Below, piece by piece: positions 1 to 8,388 of a DNA stretch of 64,000 nucleotides. A program made the position numbers and the translations under genes. The notes beneath the pieces are model-generated. The model ran no database searches. It saw nothing but the letters and a program-made list of their open reading frames with translations, and was not told the origin of the DNA. Every line of letters begins with the position of its first letter. The first letter of the stretch is position 1. The stretch is from a virus. The DNA lies in the IMG/VR virus record IMGVR_UViG_3300021137_000006, positions 17,868 to 81,867 of that record; one strand, given 5' to 3'.

Positions 1-102
1 CACAGGTTCTCGAGCGCACTTCGCGAACTCCCTAACTTGGTCTGGAGTCATCTCAACTGTCGTTGCGTTCCCCTTCTTGACGTTTATATTCTTAGTTGCC
101 AT
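1..102 (-). CDS. N-terminus of probable terminase large subunit (partial)
   Basis: Only the first 34 codons are in the window; the gene starts at 102 and runs off the left edge on the minus strand. The visible peptide contains MTPDQVREFAKCAREPV, which resembles the stretch of T4 gp17 just before its ATPase domain (W-T-x-E-M-V-E-E-W-x-K-C-x-D-D-I-V). From the family, such a protein would be the packaging motor and headful nuclease at the portal. The neighbouring tail tube gene on the same strand fits the T4 17-18-19 region. The assignment rests on a short match and is tentative; the remaining sequence lies outside the window. Confidence 0.4.
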   Translation of the reverse strand, partial: MATKNINVKKGNATTVEMTPDQVREFAKCAREPV

Positions 103-140
103 CGCACATACTGTAGTTTGCTACTATTTACGACAATAAA

Positions 141-161
141 AAAGGGGCTAAAAGCCCCTTT
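141..161 (-). terminator. Intrinsic terminator after the tail tube gene
   Basis: Perfect 9-bp inverted repeat (141-149 with 153-161) around an AAA loop. Read on the minus strand it follows the tube stop codon at 181 and ends in a run of T (136-143 as A on plus). It separates the tube gene from the terminase gene. Confidence 0.8.
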
Positions 162-180
162 GTTCATGCAATACTGCGAG

Positions 181-771
181 TTATCCGTTTAGACCAACAC
201 CACCTAGTGCCATGTTGTTAGCAACCGCGTTAGGGAAAGTTTGATACATGTGGTCGACTGAGATCGTCAAATCGATTGTCATAATATCAGATTTTGCGTA
301 ATCTACTTCGCTGCTTTTGTATTGAGAAATCATACAACCTTCATAGGTCCATGTTTCTAACACAAGACTATTACCATTTAGTAAATCAAGGATGGTAGCA
401 AACTTGTACAAGCTACCTTCTTGACTAGAAGCGAGGAATGGTGCGCCGGCGCCAATAATCGACTGTTGTAACTGTAGTTGAGCTTGAACGATGCGACCAA
501 CGGATCCGCCGATATCGTCATCTAGCTTTAAAGTTAAATCACCAATATCATGCTTGCCAAGTACTTTCGCTGTAGAATTGTAACGATGTAACTTTTGGAC
601 TTCAAACTTCAACTCAGGACGGCCAATACTTTTAGCTTGCATTGATAGTGGAGTCGTGTTGGCCAAATCGCCAAATCCTAGGAAACTAACTCTCCATTTG
701 TTCGATAGTTTTGGTTGTAGAAACCCGGTTCCGATGTCCGGAACGCCACCGACTTGTGATAATGTGCTCAT
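181..771 (-). CDS. Tail tube protein (T4 gp19-like)
   Basis: A 196-residue protein with the tube-subunit pattern: an N-terminal NKWRVSFLGFGD strand, a central run of beta strands (HDIGDLTLKLDDD), a helix rich in Q (residues about 95-105) and a C-terminal strand DIMTIDLTISVDHMYQTF typical of the gp19/gp54 fold. Its role would be to form the inner tube through which DNA passes, inside the sheath encoded at 20897. Length is slightly above T4 gp19 (163 residues). It has its own late motif on the minus strand (803-809) and its own terminator (141-161), as expected for a protein needed in many copies. It could instead be a baseplate-tube initiator (gp48/gp54-like), but monocistronic organisation favours the tube. 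Confidence 0.7.
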   Translation of the reverse strand: MSTLSQVGGVPDIGTGFLQPKLSNKWRVSFLGFGDLANTTPLSMQAKSIGRPELKFEVQKLHRYNSTAKVLGKHDIGDLTLKLDDDIGGSVGRIVQAQLQLQQSIIGAGAPFLASSQEGSLYKFATILDLLNGNSLVLETWTYEGCMISQYKSSEVDYAKSDIMTIDLTISVDHMYQTFPNAVANNMALGGVGLNG

Positions 772-802
772 TTTAAACCCTGTGTAGAAAAATGTATAAC
801 CT

Positions 803-809
803 TATTTAT
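803..809 (-). promoter_or_regulatory. Late promoter of tail tube gene
   Basis: ATAAATA on the minus strand, about 30 nt before the ATG at 771. It matches the T4 late -10 motif (TATAAATA) with no recognisable -35. Confidence 0.6.
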
Positions 810-844
810 GCTATTGCACAGAACCTGCGAAAAAAAAGTTTATG

Positions 845-851
845 CTAAATA
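845..851 (+). promoter_or_regulatory. Late promoter deciding the start at 875
   Basis: CTAAATA lies 23 nt before the ATG at 875 and inside the reading frame that begins at the upstream ATG (842). Because transcription would start after the upstream ATG, 875 is the likely true start. Confidence 0.6.
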
Positions 852-874
852 CCCAATCGCCTCTTTGTACCATT

Positions 875-3262
875 ATGAAACTTTCTACCCCCAACGCAAC
901 TCCGCTAGTTGAACGTGCTGTGACAGAGTTCTCAGACAGTCCGGATATTCAGGAAGGGGATGTTGCCAATCACGGAATGGTAGGTAACGTCAAAGTCTAC
1001 CGTATACACGGTAACATAGCTGAGGTGATTGACCGCAATGGCAAACATTTGAAGTTGCAGTTGAGTAGTTTACACCCAGGTGCAGTAACTGAAAAGGTAT
1101 CCCCACCTGTTGCAGAAAATTACGACAAACACTCTGCTGCTGCTGCTCAACATGACAAGTTTATCCAAACTGGTAGCACAGATACTGCTACGTACAAAGC
1201 TGCGATCAAGCACCACGAACGTGCCGCAAAGACTGCTCCTAACGACACGTTGCAAAACCTACACGCTCGCAAAGCAGAGCAATATCTAATTAAATCGAAA
1301 ACAGCAAATGAAGCAACTGTATTGGAGCTCAGCATTGATACTCTACAGGGTGTGCTCCGGAGCGAAGCACATAAACAAGTAAAGCACCTTAGTGATGCTG
1401 GTAAGCAACTTCGGGTGACTAGATCCGCGCGTGAAAAAATCGCACAAAAACAAGCTGAAGATATACTTGCAGCAAAAGGAGATTCGAGAGTGAAAACAGA
1501 CATTAAAGAAGCGGGATTTCCACACGATGTTGATCACATGCCTGGTCAAACGGTTCGCAACGCTCCTATGTCGACGGATGACGTACGCACTGCGGATTTT
1601 GCTCGGTGGGACCGCGCCGTAGATTCGATAAATACTAAGATGTTTCACGACGATTGTGAGTACGTTACCCACGGCGAACGTAAAAAAATATTTAACCCTG
1701 CTGGTGAAGTATTTGCCATTTGGGATGGCGTTGGTCAAGTAGGTTGGTTTAACTCTCGTGGTCAACGAGTTCGCACTGTGAAAGAAAACGCAGTAGCCGA
1801 AAGCGTTATGAGTGCTATTAAAAACGTAGGCAAAGCACTCGCTAAGCCAGTAATCAGTGATAAGGAAGTGGCTGATTATGCTACTGCAGCTCAGGTCGTT
1901 AAGCGTACGAAACTGGACCCAGCTTATAAAAAGCGATTCACTGCAGATCCAAAGGGTGCTACATCGGATGTGTGGAAAGAAGCCACTGGCGTACAAGAAG
2001 CTTCCCAACGATTTAATGTCGGTGATGTAGTGCACGTGAAATGGCACTCAACCTCTAAACCAGTCAATCATGGTACTACCAATATCGATAAAGCATCTGC
2101 AACGTTCGCGCACGCTAAGCATCCTGAATCTGGTGACACAATTAAAGTACGTCAAGATACTGGCGCTGAAGCTGGCGCATCTGATGTAAAGGGTCACTTT
2201 AAATTCCATAAGAAAGTATCCGAAGCGCTTGACGTGGCTGCATTGCAGGTAGGCGACCCTGTCCGGATTATTGGTAATGTCCAAGGCGCAGGCGAACAAG
2301 GCACGTTCGTCGATACAGGTATCAACGGCGCCTTTGTTGTAATTAAGATGGATGATGGAAGTAAACGATCATTTCACAGTAGCAATGTTGAGTACTATGA
2401 CGGCGACGAAGGAGAAGATGAGTATGACGAGGATGACCTCGGTGAACGTGTTGAAGAAGCTCACAAGTTAGGTGATGTTGTTACGATTACGAAAGGTCCG
2501 AAGAATACGGTTGGTAAAACTGGACATATCGGAGAGATCCGCCACGGTGCTTTCAAAGGGGCCAACAAAACATACACGATTGACCATGAAGGTGGATCTA
2601 TCCAATTGTCAAAAACTCAATTTACTGGCGAAAAGGGTAAAAAAATGGTAAAAGAATCAATTCTAAGAGAAGCGCTCGTCGAAGCACCGGGTCAAGGGTA
2701 CGGCCGCGAACGCTGGGATACTAATAATCAGGGGTATCAGGACCGCGAACAGGATCGTATGGACCAGTCTGGTCGCGATTTTAGACGTGCTGAAATGGAT
2801 CAGGAACTTGCAGATGAGCATAACAATTATGCAGTTAATATCGATGGCCGTCAGTGGAAGGTGTTTTATGACCAACGCCGCGCAAATAATGTCGCTCGTT
2901 CGGTTATGCAAAAGTATCCTAACAAGAAGGTCAGCGTTCACGCAACTGGTGCAGCCGTAACTGAGGCAACACAAGAGGACCGAAAAGATACACGAACTCG
3001 TGCACTAATCGCTGATTATGAAAAACGTGCCAAAGCTACGACAAGCGATATCAAGAAACGGCACTTAATGGCAATGGCTACCCAGCTCCGTGACAACCTC
3101 AAACTAAACGAAACAGCTAAGCCTAAACAGCAAGCTGTTGCACCACGCAATTTCGTTGCAAAACACAGTCCATCAACTGGTGCGGGTACACATAGCAATA
3201 AGAAAAAAGCTGCACAACGTGGTGACGTCAAGCACAAAGGAAAACAAATAGACCCCGAATGA
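875..3262 (+). CDS. Large virion-associated protein with KOW-like modules
   Basis: 795 residues from the ATG at 875; function not recognised. The N-terminus MKLSTPNATPLVERAVTE looks like a capsid-targeting peptide ending in V-x-E, the T4 prohead-protease consensus. Four short beta-barrel-like modules begin with a G-D-x-V signature (near residues 30, 388, 468 and 540: EGDVANHG, NVGDVVHVKW, QVGDPVRIIG, LGDVVTITKG), each followed by G-rich strands, as in KOW/SH3-like domains. Acidic and K/A-rich linkers separate them, and an ILREALVEA segment near residue 600 offers two further protease-like sites. The first gene of a late block that ends in the capsid gene; a packaged internal head protein or processed core component is likely, but this is inference. 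Confidence 0.6.
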   Translation: MKLSTPNATPLVERAVTEFSDSPDIQEGDVANHGMVGNVKVYRIHGNIAEVIDRNGKHLKLQLSSLHPGAVTEKVSPPVAENYDKHSAAAAQHDKFIQTGSTDTATYKAAIKHHERAAKTAPNDTLQNLHARKAEQYLIKSKTANEATVLELSIDTLQGVLRSEAHKQVKHLSDAGKQLRVTRSAREKIAQKQAEDILAAKGDSRVKTDIKEAGFPHDVDHMPGQTVRNAPMSTDDVRTADFARWDRAVDSINTKMFHDDCEYVTHGERKKIFNPAGEVFAIWDGVGQVGWFNSRGQRVRTVKENAVAESVMSAIKNVGKALAKPVISDKEVADYATAAQVVKRTKLDPAYKKRFTADPKGATSDVWKEATGVQEASQRFNVGDVVHVKWHSTSKPVNHGTTNIDKASATFAHAKHPESGDTIKVRQDTGAEAGASDVKGHFKFHKKVSEALDVAALQVGDPVRIIGNVQGAGEQGTFVDTGINGAFVVIKMDDGSKRSFHSSNVEYYDGDEGEDEYDEDDLGERVEEAHKLGDVVTITKGPKNTVGKTGHIGEIRHGAFKGANKTYTIDHEGGSIQLSKTQFTGEKGKKMVKESILREALVEAPGQGYGRERWDTNNQGYQDREQDRMDQSGRDFRRAEMDQELADEHNNYAVNIDGRQWKVFYDQRRANNVARSVMQKYPNKKVSVHATGAAVTEATQEDRKDTRTRALIADYEKRAKATTSDIKKRHLMAMATQLRDNLKLNETAKPKQQAVAPRNFVAKHSPSTGAGTHSNKKKAAQRGDVKHKGKQIDPE

Positions 3263-3287
3263 GTCCTCGTAAGTTTGTAGCAACCCC

Positions 3288-3294
3288 ATAAATA
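3288..3294 (+). promoter_or_regulatory. Late promoter of HNH gene at 3306
   Basis: ATAAATA, 11 nt before the ATG of the homing endonuclease. The spacing is short, so the second in-frame ATG at 3315 may be used. Confidence 0.5.
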
Positions 3295-3305
3295 GACGCA
3301 CTACA

Positions 3306-4040
3306 ATGCGATTTATGAACTACACCCTGCACTACGACAGGTTGATGCTAAAAGCATCTACTCGGGACTTACCCTCTACTGTGTATACGGAAACTCATCA
3401 CATTATTCCGAGATGTATGGGTGGGACGGATGCCAGCGTCAATCTAATTAGATTGACGCCAGAAGAGCACTTTTTGGCTCATCAGCTGTTAGTAAAAATG
3501 CATCCGGAGAATGTGAATCTAATATGCGCCGCCCACCTGATGTGTTATGGGAACAATGGTACTAGAATGCATAATAAGTCATTTGGTTGGATTAAACGTA
3601 AACTAGCACTAGTGACATCTGAACGATTTAAAATAGTTAATAAACGACCCCAACAGACGGCAGAGTGTCCGCATTGTGGCAAAGTGGGAGGGGTTAATGC
3701 GCTACAACGATATCATTTCGAACGATGTACGTATCATCCAGATAGTGCCCAACGTCAACACAACTTGACCTCGAGGGTTGGTAAACCACAATCTGATGCA
3801 ACCAAAGCAAAACGAAAAGCAACTCAACGAGATAACCCCCCACATCGAGGCAAACAACACTCTGCTGAAACAAAAGAACGACTTCGTGAGATCAAACTCC
3901 GCCCCGATAACCCTCGCCGTGGAATAAAAGCTGGTCCACAACCAGTTGTTACTTGCCCTCATTGTGCTAAAACAGGTGGAAAGAATAATATGGTAAAACA
4001 TCATTTCGATAAATGCAGGATGAAAGACGCTGCTAAATAG
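3306..4040 (+). CDS. HNH homing endonuclease with two C-terminal zinc fingers
   Basis: 244 residues. An HNH core lies near residues 30-60 (ETHHIIPRCMGGTDAS then N-L-x-x-L-x-x-x-E-H), giving the His-His...Asn...His set of a beta-beta-alpha-metal nuclease. Two C-terminal zinc knuckles of the form CPHC-K-x-GG...H-F-x-x-C (about 123-143 and 217-237) are DNA-recognition modules common in phage homing genes; a basic NUMOD3-like stretch sits between them. It is a free-standing gene inserted between virion genes and would copy itself into related phages that lack it at this site. An alternative start is the ATG at 3315. Confidence 0.85.
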   Translation: MRFMNYTLHYDRLMLKASTRDLPSTVYTETHHIIPRCMGGTDASVNLIRLTPEEHFLAHQLLVKMHPENVNLICAAHLMCYGNNGTRMHNKSFGWIKRKLALVTSERFKIVNKRPQQTAECPHCGKVGGVNALQRYHFERCTYHPDSAQRQHNLTSRVGKPQSDATKAKRKATQRDNPPHRGKQHSAETKERLREIKLRPDNPRRGIKAGPQPVVTCPHCAKTGGKNNMVKHHFDKCRMKDAAK

Positions 4041-4057
4041 TTCCACTACCTATCTAA

Positions 4058-4064
4058 CTAAATA
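4058..4064 (+). promoter_or_regulatory. Late promoter of head-completion gene
   Basis: CTAAATA, 22 nt before the ATG at 4087. A second CTAAATA at 4033-4039 overlaps the end of the HNH gene. Confidence 0.55.
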
Positions 4065-4086
4065 GCCTCTATATGGGGCTATTTTA

Positions 4087-4515
4087 ATGTCAAAATATCA
4101 TCAAGGTCGTTATCGCCCTGCCAATCCAATAAAGTTCGAAGGCGACCTCAACAATATCATCTTCCGTTCATCGTGGGAGCTACGGTGCCTGCAGTTTTTC
4201 GATAATAACCCATCGATCACAAAAGTGATGAGTGAAGAGATTAAGATTCCGTACTTCAACCCAGTTAAACGCAAGCCAGCGAACTACTATCCAGACTTCT
4301 ACATAGAACTAACAGATAAAAACGGCAATAAGCGTAAAGAATTGTTGGAAATCAAACCTAGTGCCCAAATCCAGGAACAGGCTAAAGAAAATACGTACGC
4401 AAAGTTGATGAGAGCTGTGAATTACGCTAAATGGGAAGCTGCTGCAAAGTGGTGTGTTGAGCGTCAAATTACGTTCCGGTTGATCGATGAACATCAAATA
4501 TTTGGAACAAAATAA
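4087..4515 (+). CDS. Head completion nuclease (T4 gp4/gp50-like)
   Basis: 142 residues. The run from NIIFRSSWELRCLQF through the EEI-x-IPY segment to NYYPDFYIEL, followed by a lysine-containing LLEIKPS, closely follows the T4 gp4 head-completion protein. P-D...E-x-K (residues about 72-99) is a PD-(D/E)XK-type nuclease core. In T4 this protein acts after packaging, preparing the filled head for tail joining. Its stop overlaps the next start (TAATG), so the nucleotidyltransferase at 4515 is translated from the same late message. Confidence 0.85.
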   Translation: MSKYHQGRYRPANPIKFEGDLNNIIFRSSWELRCLQFFDNNPSITKVMSEEIKIPYFNPVKRKPANYYPDFYIELTDKNGNKRKELLEIKPSAQIQEQAKENTYAKLMRAVNYAKWEAAAKWCVERQITFRLIDEHQIFGTK

Positions 4516-5561
4516 TGAAACTATCTAAAGTATTCACACTTACTGAACAATATCTACAGAATGGTGGCTGGGACTCAACAGCTACTCAAAGTACAGTTGT
4601 TACCCCTGCTGTAGTAAAACGTGCTCTAACAGTTATACAAAAGTTTGCAGCAGATTTTAACCAATGGTTACTCAAGCAAGGGTTAGACGATCAAATCAAA
4701 GTTGGACATCCACTTGGTAGCAGCGCATACCATGAAGTAGATCCAGAGGAAAAGGTATACGGCGATATCGATCTGCAAATCGTTGTACCGGATATGGAAG
4801 GTACTCACTCTGCGATGCAAAATCTGTGGAACGCTCGACAAGATCAATTCTTACAAGACACTCACCCAGATTATGTGCTGATGGATGCTGGCGAAAGTAA
4901 ACCAGGCCACCCAATCTGCAAAATAGGTCCAGATCAATACGTGCAGGTTGATTTTATCTGGCATATTGAACGTAATGCAGAGTGGGGACGGTACCGAACC
5001 ACTCCAGAGCGTGGATTGAAAGGTCTGTTGAATGGCAACATGTTCTCTGTGCTTGGGTCACTGTTGGATATGAGTATCCAACACGCAGGCGTGCAGTTAA
5101 AAGTATCCGCGGAAGGTAAGCAAGTGCCATTCACAAACCGCAAGAACGTCACACTACACACAATTTCAACTTCTCCAACAACATTCATTCTTGATATTTT
5201 GTACTATGTTGCAACTCAATCTGGTCTTGATCGTAAGCAAGTAAAAGTTTCCTCGCAATTAAAATCTCACCCAGGTGTACAAACAGATAATGTCAAAGTG
5301 CAAGCACTAGCGCAAGGCATTAGAGGCCTCGCGCAAAGTTTTGAATTAAACCAGTTATATGGTAAGGGGATGCTTGCTGCATATGACTCAGTCGACTCGT
5401 TCTTGCATGCATTTACCGAAACGTACGCTACGAAAGTTAAAAACGAAATCGCATCAGCCAAGCGAGATAAAGCAGCCACCCCTGAAGCAATTGCTCGGGC
5501 TGATCAAGATAGACAGGTGATTCAACAAGGGTTAGACACTGTATTATCGTACTTCCAATAA
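4515..5561 (+). CDS. Nucleotidyltransferase-fold protein, possibly virion-packaged
   Basis: 348 residues with a polymerase-beta-type nucleotidyltransferase core: a G-S-S turn (HPLGSSAYHE, about residues 57-66), the metal-binding D-x-D in YGDIDLQIVV (about 77-86), and the third acid in VQVDFIWH (about 142-149). The substrate cannot be told; relatives include poly(A)/CCA-adding enzymes and oligonucleotide (CD-NTase-like) synthases. The start MKLSKVFTLTE resembles a capsid-targeting peptide with an L-x-E cleavage site, and the gene is translationally coupled to the late head-completion gene, so the enzyme may travel in the virion. A second such protein is encoded at 54285. Confidence 0.65.
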   Translation: MKLSKVFTLTEQYLQNGGWDSTATQSTVVTPAVVKRALTVIQKFAADFNQWLLKQGLDDQIKVGHPLGSSAYHEVDPEEKVYGDIDLQIVVPDMEGTHSAMQNLWNARQDQFLQDTHPDYVLMDAGESKPGHPICKIGPDQYVQVDFIWHIERNAEWGRYRTTPERGLKGLLNGNMFSVLGSLLDMSIQHAGVQLKVSAEGKQVPFTNRKNVTLHTISTSPTTFILDILYYVATQSGLDRKQVKVSSQLKSHPGVQTDNVKVQALAQGIRGLAQSFELNQLYGKGMLAAYDSVDSFLHAFTETYATKVKNEIASAKRDKAATPEAIARADQDRQVIQQGLDTVLSYFQ

Positions 5562-5564
5562 ATA
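5558..5564 (+). promoter_or_regulatory. Late promoter of gene at 5587
   Basis: ATAAATA overlapping the upstream stop codon, 22 nt before the ATG at 5587. Confidence 0.55.
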
Positions 5565-5586
5565 CCCCATCATTTAAGCAGCACCC

Positions 5587-6795
5587 ATGTCAAAACAATT
5601 AACCCCGTCCATGATCGACACCCTTCGTAGAGAGTATGCGAAGATTGATCGTATTAATCCAGACTCTGCCAATTACAAGAACTTGGTTGCTAAGTTGGAT
5701 AAATCTACACCAGAGATTCTACAACAACTTGCTAACTCAAACATCAAATTTGTATCCGGGCTTGCCCGCAATCGTGTTAAAAAATCACCCGCTCGTGTAG
5801 AAGAAGATAGTTCACCATCGTCTACCCATTCTGAGATTCTATCGAAGATGACCAGCGAACTCATGGCTCAGCCGTTCCTATCTGACGAAATAGCATACAA
5901 ACGTGCAGTCCGTCGTTTACTGGTTGATAAGCCGGTGATTCCGGCAGCTCAAGTTGAACAGTTTGTTCGACGTTACATTAGCGCAAATCCGTACAACAAA
6001 TATAAAGCATTGAAACGCGCATCGTCTAACCCTATGCAAGCAACTCCAGAAATCCAACAAGAAGCCACAACGCTTGTAAAGACACAAACGAGTGGCAAAA
6101 AGACTGCTAAAGTCTATAAGGATACTGAGACTGGTGAATTTATTGTTAAGTTTTACGTTGACGGTAAGTATCAAAAAGATGCTGACTATCATACTGATAG
6201 CAAACAAGATGCTATGGATACAGCAAAAACCGAGACGAAAAAAGCTAACGAGAGTGTCGTTCGTGAAGCTGAAGCAGACGCCGCTGGTAAAGATGATAGC
6301 GATCCACGTGACATTGAAAAACGTACTCCAGAAGAACTAGACCTCGACTGGATTAGTAAATTCGACTTGGGTGAGATCAAAGAGGCTATCCAGAAAATCA
6401 TCGACCACTTATCCGAAACGGATGATGAAGAACAAATCGACTTGCTGCGTAACGACATCCGTATTCTTGACAATTTGCACGGCGCGTTGGGTAAAAAAGA
6501 CAGCGCTGAAGTCAAGAAAAATTGGAAAATCGCAAAGTCTGAAGGTTCTGCAGAACACCTGCACGATGAGTTCAACCGTCGCATGGACGATGCTCTTGAA
6601 TCAAAGTCCATGCGTGAAGGTTACATCGCCGAGACGGAAGAGCGTAATACGTACAAAACTAAGTCAAAGTGGGATAAAGCAGCTCGTCAGTTCCGTGTTA
6701 AAGACACTGGTAAATCAAAGACAGCGTACTGTAAAGATACTGGTGCTATGATGGGCCGTTGGTCTGGTGAAAAAGGTTGGCTCGAAGTTTGCTAA
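5587..6795 (+). CDS. Unrecognised virion-region protein
   Basis: 402 residues, charged and lysine-rich, no family recognised. The C-terminal part repeats a theme seen in other late proteins here: a V-V-R-E-A segment near residue 225 that would fit a prohead-protease site, then acidic helices (EELDLDWISKFDLGEIKEAI), then a compact basic tail ending GRWSGEKGWLEVC. The middle segment, KVYKDTETGEFIVKFYVDGKY (split here only for description), looks like a small beta module. It is flanked by head genes and has its own late motif, so a head-interior or core role is plausible but unproven. Confidence 0.5.
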   Translation: MSKQLTPSMIDTLRREYAKIDRINPDSANYKNLVAKLDKSTPEILQQLANSNIKFVSGLARNRVKKSPARVEEDSSPSSTHSEILSKMTSELMAQPFLSDEIAYKRAVRRLLVDKPVIPAAQVEQFVRRYISANPYNKYKALKRASSNPMQATPEIQQEATTLVKTQTSGKKTAKVYKDTETGEFIVKFYVDGKYQKDADYHTDSKQDAMDTAKTETKKANESVVREAEADAAGKDDSDPRDIEKRTPEELDLDWISKFDLGEIKEAIQKIIDHLSETDDEEQIDLLRNDIRILDNLHGALGKKDSAEVKKNWKIAKSEGSAEHLHDEFNRRMDDALESKSMREGYIAETEERNTYKTKSKWDKAARQFRVKDTGKSKTAYCKDTGAMMGRWSGEKGWLEVC

Positions 6796-6825
6796 GCTAA
6801 CCTAAACCCTCTGGCAGCTTGTGTA

Positions 6826-6832
6826 GTAAATA
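6826..6832 (+). promoter_or_regulatory. Late promoter of small terminase gene
   Basis: GTAAATA, 20 nt before the ATG at 6853. It supports that ATG over the in-frame TTG at 6841. Confidence 0.55.
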
Positions 6833-6852
6833 CCCTATTATTGAGTATTGAA

Positions 6853-7284
6853 ATGCAAGCTGTTCCCACCTCCCATCCACTAGAGCAAGTATTCGATCTT
6901 GAGACTAACTCTACTCAACGCTCGTTAGTTACGCCTACTCCTATCGAAACTTTACCAGCTGTTGTTACTGCTCAGTATGACGATAAAGATTCGTCGATCG
7001 ATAGTGAACTCGCCGCAGTCCACGCAGAAGCGATGGCGGTTGCTAATGAGATGAAATCTCAAATGACGTTTGCCGATCCACGTGGATTGCCGCGAATGGG
7101 AGAAGTCGCAATTCAAGCACTTAACACTGCTTTAGATGCTATTAAGCAAAAAGCCGACATCAAGAAACACAAAGATAAACTAGCCGCTTCTGGTGGAATC
7201 GATGCTGTGAATAACGTCACAAACAACACTCTAATTATCGATCGCAGTGCACTGTTGGATCGTATTATGGCTGGGGAACTATAA
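6853..7284 (+). CDS. Probable terminase small subunit (T4 gp16-like)
   Basis: 143 residues. The central helices (GLPRMGEVAIQALNTALDAI) followed by K-K-H-K-D and an N-rich turn (NNVTNNTLIIDRSALLDRI) match the layout of T4 gp16, where a PRHMEV helix, an LHKDMKD segment, an N-rich strand and a final ELMDEI helix occur in the same order. Small terminase recognises the genome and stimulates the large subunit during packaging. It lies directly before the scaffold and capsid genes rather than beside the large subunit as in T4. The match is by eye and moderate; the alternative is a small core protein. Confidence 0.5.
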   Translation: MQAVPTSHPLEQVFDLETNSTQRSLVTPTPIETLPAVVTAQYDDKDSSIDSELAAVHAEAMAVANEMKSQMTFADPRGLPRMGEVAIQALNTALDAIKQKADIKKHKDKLAASGGIDAVNNVTNNTLIIDRSALLDRIMAGEL

Positions 7285-7343
7285 GACTCCCTCGCCGTAA
7301 GGTGACTTTTTTCGCTGGCATTCGGCTAACTTTAATAAATAAA

Positions 7344-7350
7344 GTAAATA
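7344..7350 (+). promoter_or_regulatory. Late promoter of scaffold gene
   Basis: GTAAATA (with ATAAATA at 7335-7341 just before) 44 nt upstream of the ATG at 7395. A putative ribosome site AAGGA precedes that ATG. Confidence 0.55.
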
Positions 7351-7394
7351 CGCCCACACTCAGTGCGCAATATACCCGCAAAGGACATTTAAAC

Positions 7395-8354
7395 ATGGCA
7401 ACCGAAATTTTCCAAAAGCTACTCGAAAACGATGTGCTGAATGAAGACACCAGAGCTTCTATCAAGACAGCTCTCGAGACTATTATTCAAGAAGCTAAGG
7501 ACCAAGCTCGTGCAGAAGTTACGGAAGAACTAACTGCCCGCTTTTCAGAAGACTTCGTAAAAGAACGTGATACCCTAATCGAGTCGATCGATGAGATGGT
7601 GTCTAAAGCTGTCATCGAGCATACTGAACAAGCCGGCAAATCATTGTCTGAGCATATCGAATCCCACGAAGCTGACATCGCTGCGTTCCGTGACCTAGAA
7701 GCTGAACAAGCAACTCGTCTAGTCGAATCGCGTCAAGAGCTCGTCGAATCGACAAAGAAGGATATCAAGGTTCTAGTTGAAAAGCTAGACGCATTCTTGG
7801 ATACCGCGATTATTGAAGAATTTGAAGAGATCAAAGAAGACTTAGTTGAATCTCAACGTCTGGCACTTGGTTCGAAAATCTTCGAAGGCTTCCGCGCTGA
7901 ATTTGAGCAATTTTACCTACAGAGCACTGGTGTTGCTAGTAAGGTCACAGAACTGTCCGAACAAGTTAAAGCTGCACAAGCTGAAAACGAAGGACTAAAA
8001 GAAAGCCTTGCTGCTGTAACACGCACAACTACAATGTCGACAGTTTTGTCTTCATTGGAAGGCAAATCACGCAAAGTGATGGAAACAATTCTAGCAACTG
8101 TCGCTACTGACAAATTGCAAGAGACATACGAACGATTTATCGACCGTGTGATCAAGGAAGGTGCTACCGCACCTGTAGCCGGGACCAAATCAGAGAAGGA
8201 AACTAAAGAAGTACTAGCTGAGTCGAAAGTAGATCCCAAAACTGTAACGCTGAAGACTGGTGACACAAAGGCTAAACAAGCTGTTGTGACCGAAAGTGTT
8301 GGACTATCCGAAGCTGATAAGAAACGCCTATTGGCGACTGCGGGATTAGCGTAA
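7395..8354 (+). CDS. Prohead core scaffold protein (T4 gp22-like)
   Basis: 319 residues from the ATG at 7395, preceded by AAGGACATTTAAAC; upstream in-frame codons lie before the late motifs and are not likely translated. The protein is highly acidic and almost entirely predicted coiled coil (E/K/L/A heptads from residue 20 to 210), with many L-x-E and V-x-E tripeptides (LVESRQELVES, VLAESKV) that would be cut by a gp21-type protease when the core is emptied. Position immediately before the major capsid gene is exactly that of T4 gene 22. The protease itself is not in the window. Confidence 0.8.
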   Translation: MATEIFQKLLENDVLNEDTRASIKTALETIIQEAKDQARAEVTEELTARFSEDFVKERDTLIESIDEMVSKAVIEHTEQAGKSLSEHIESHEADIAAFRDLEAEQATRLVESRQELVESTKKDIKVLVEKLDAFLDTAIIEEFEEIKEDLVESQRLALGSKIFEGFRAEFEQFYLQSTGVASKVTELSEQVKAAQAENEGLKESLAAVTRTTTMSTVLSSLEGKSRKVMETILATVATDKLQETYERFIDRVIKEGATAPVAGTKSEKETKEVLAESKVDPKTVTLKTGDTKAKQAVVTESVGLSEADKKRLLATAGLA

Positions 8355-8388
8355 TATTTTTACGCAAACTCACTAAAAGGAAATTGAA

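Noticed and set aside
842-874. ATG at 842 as start of the large protein
   Set aside because: A late promoter motif at 845-851 would start transcription downstream of it; 875 gives a capsid-targeting-like N-terminus.
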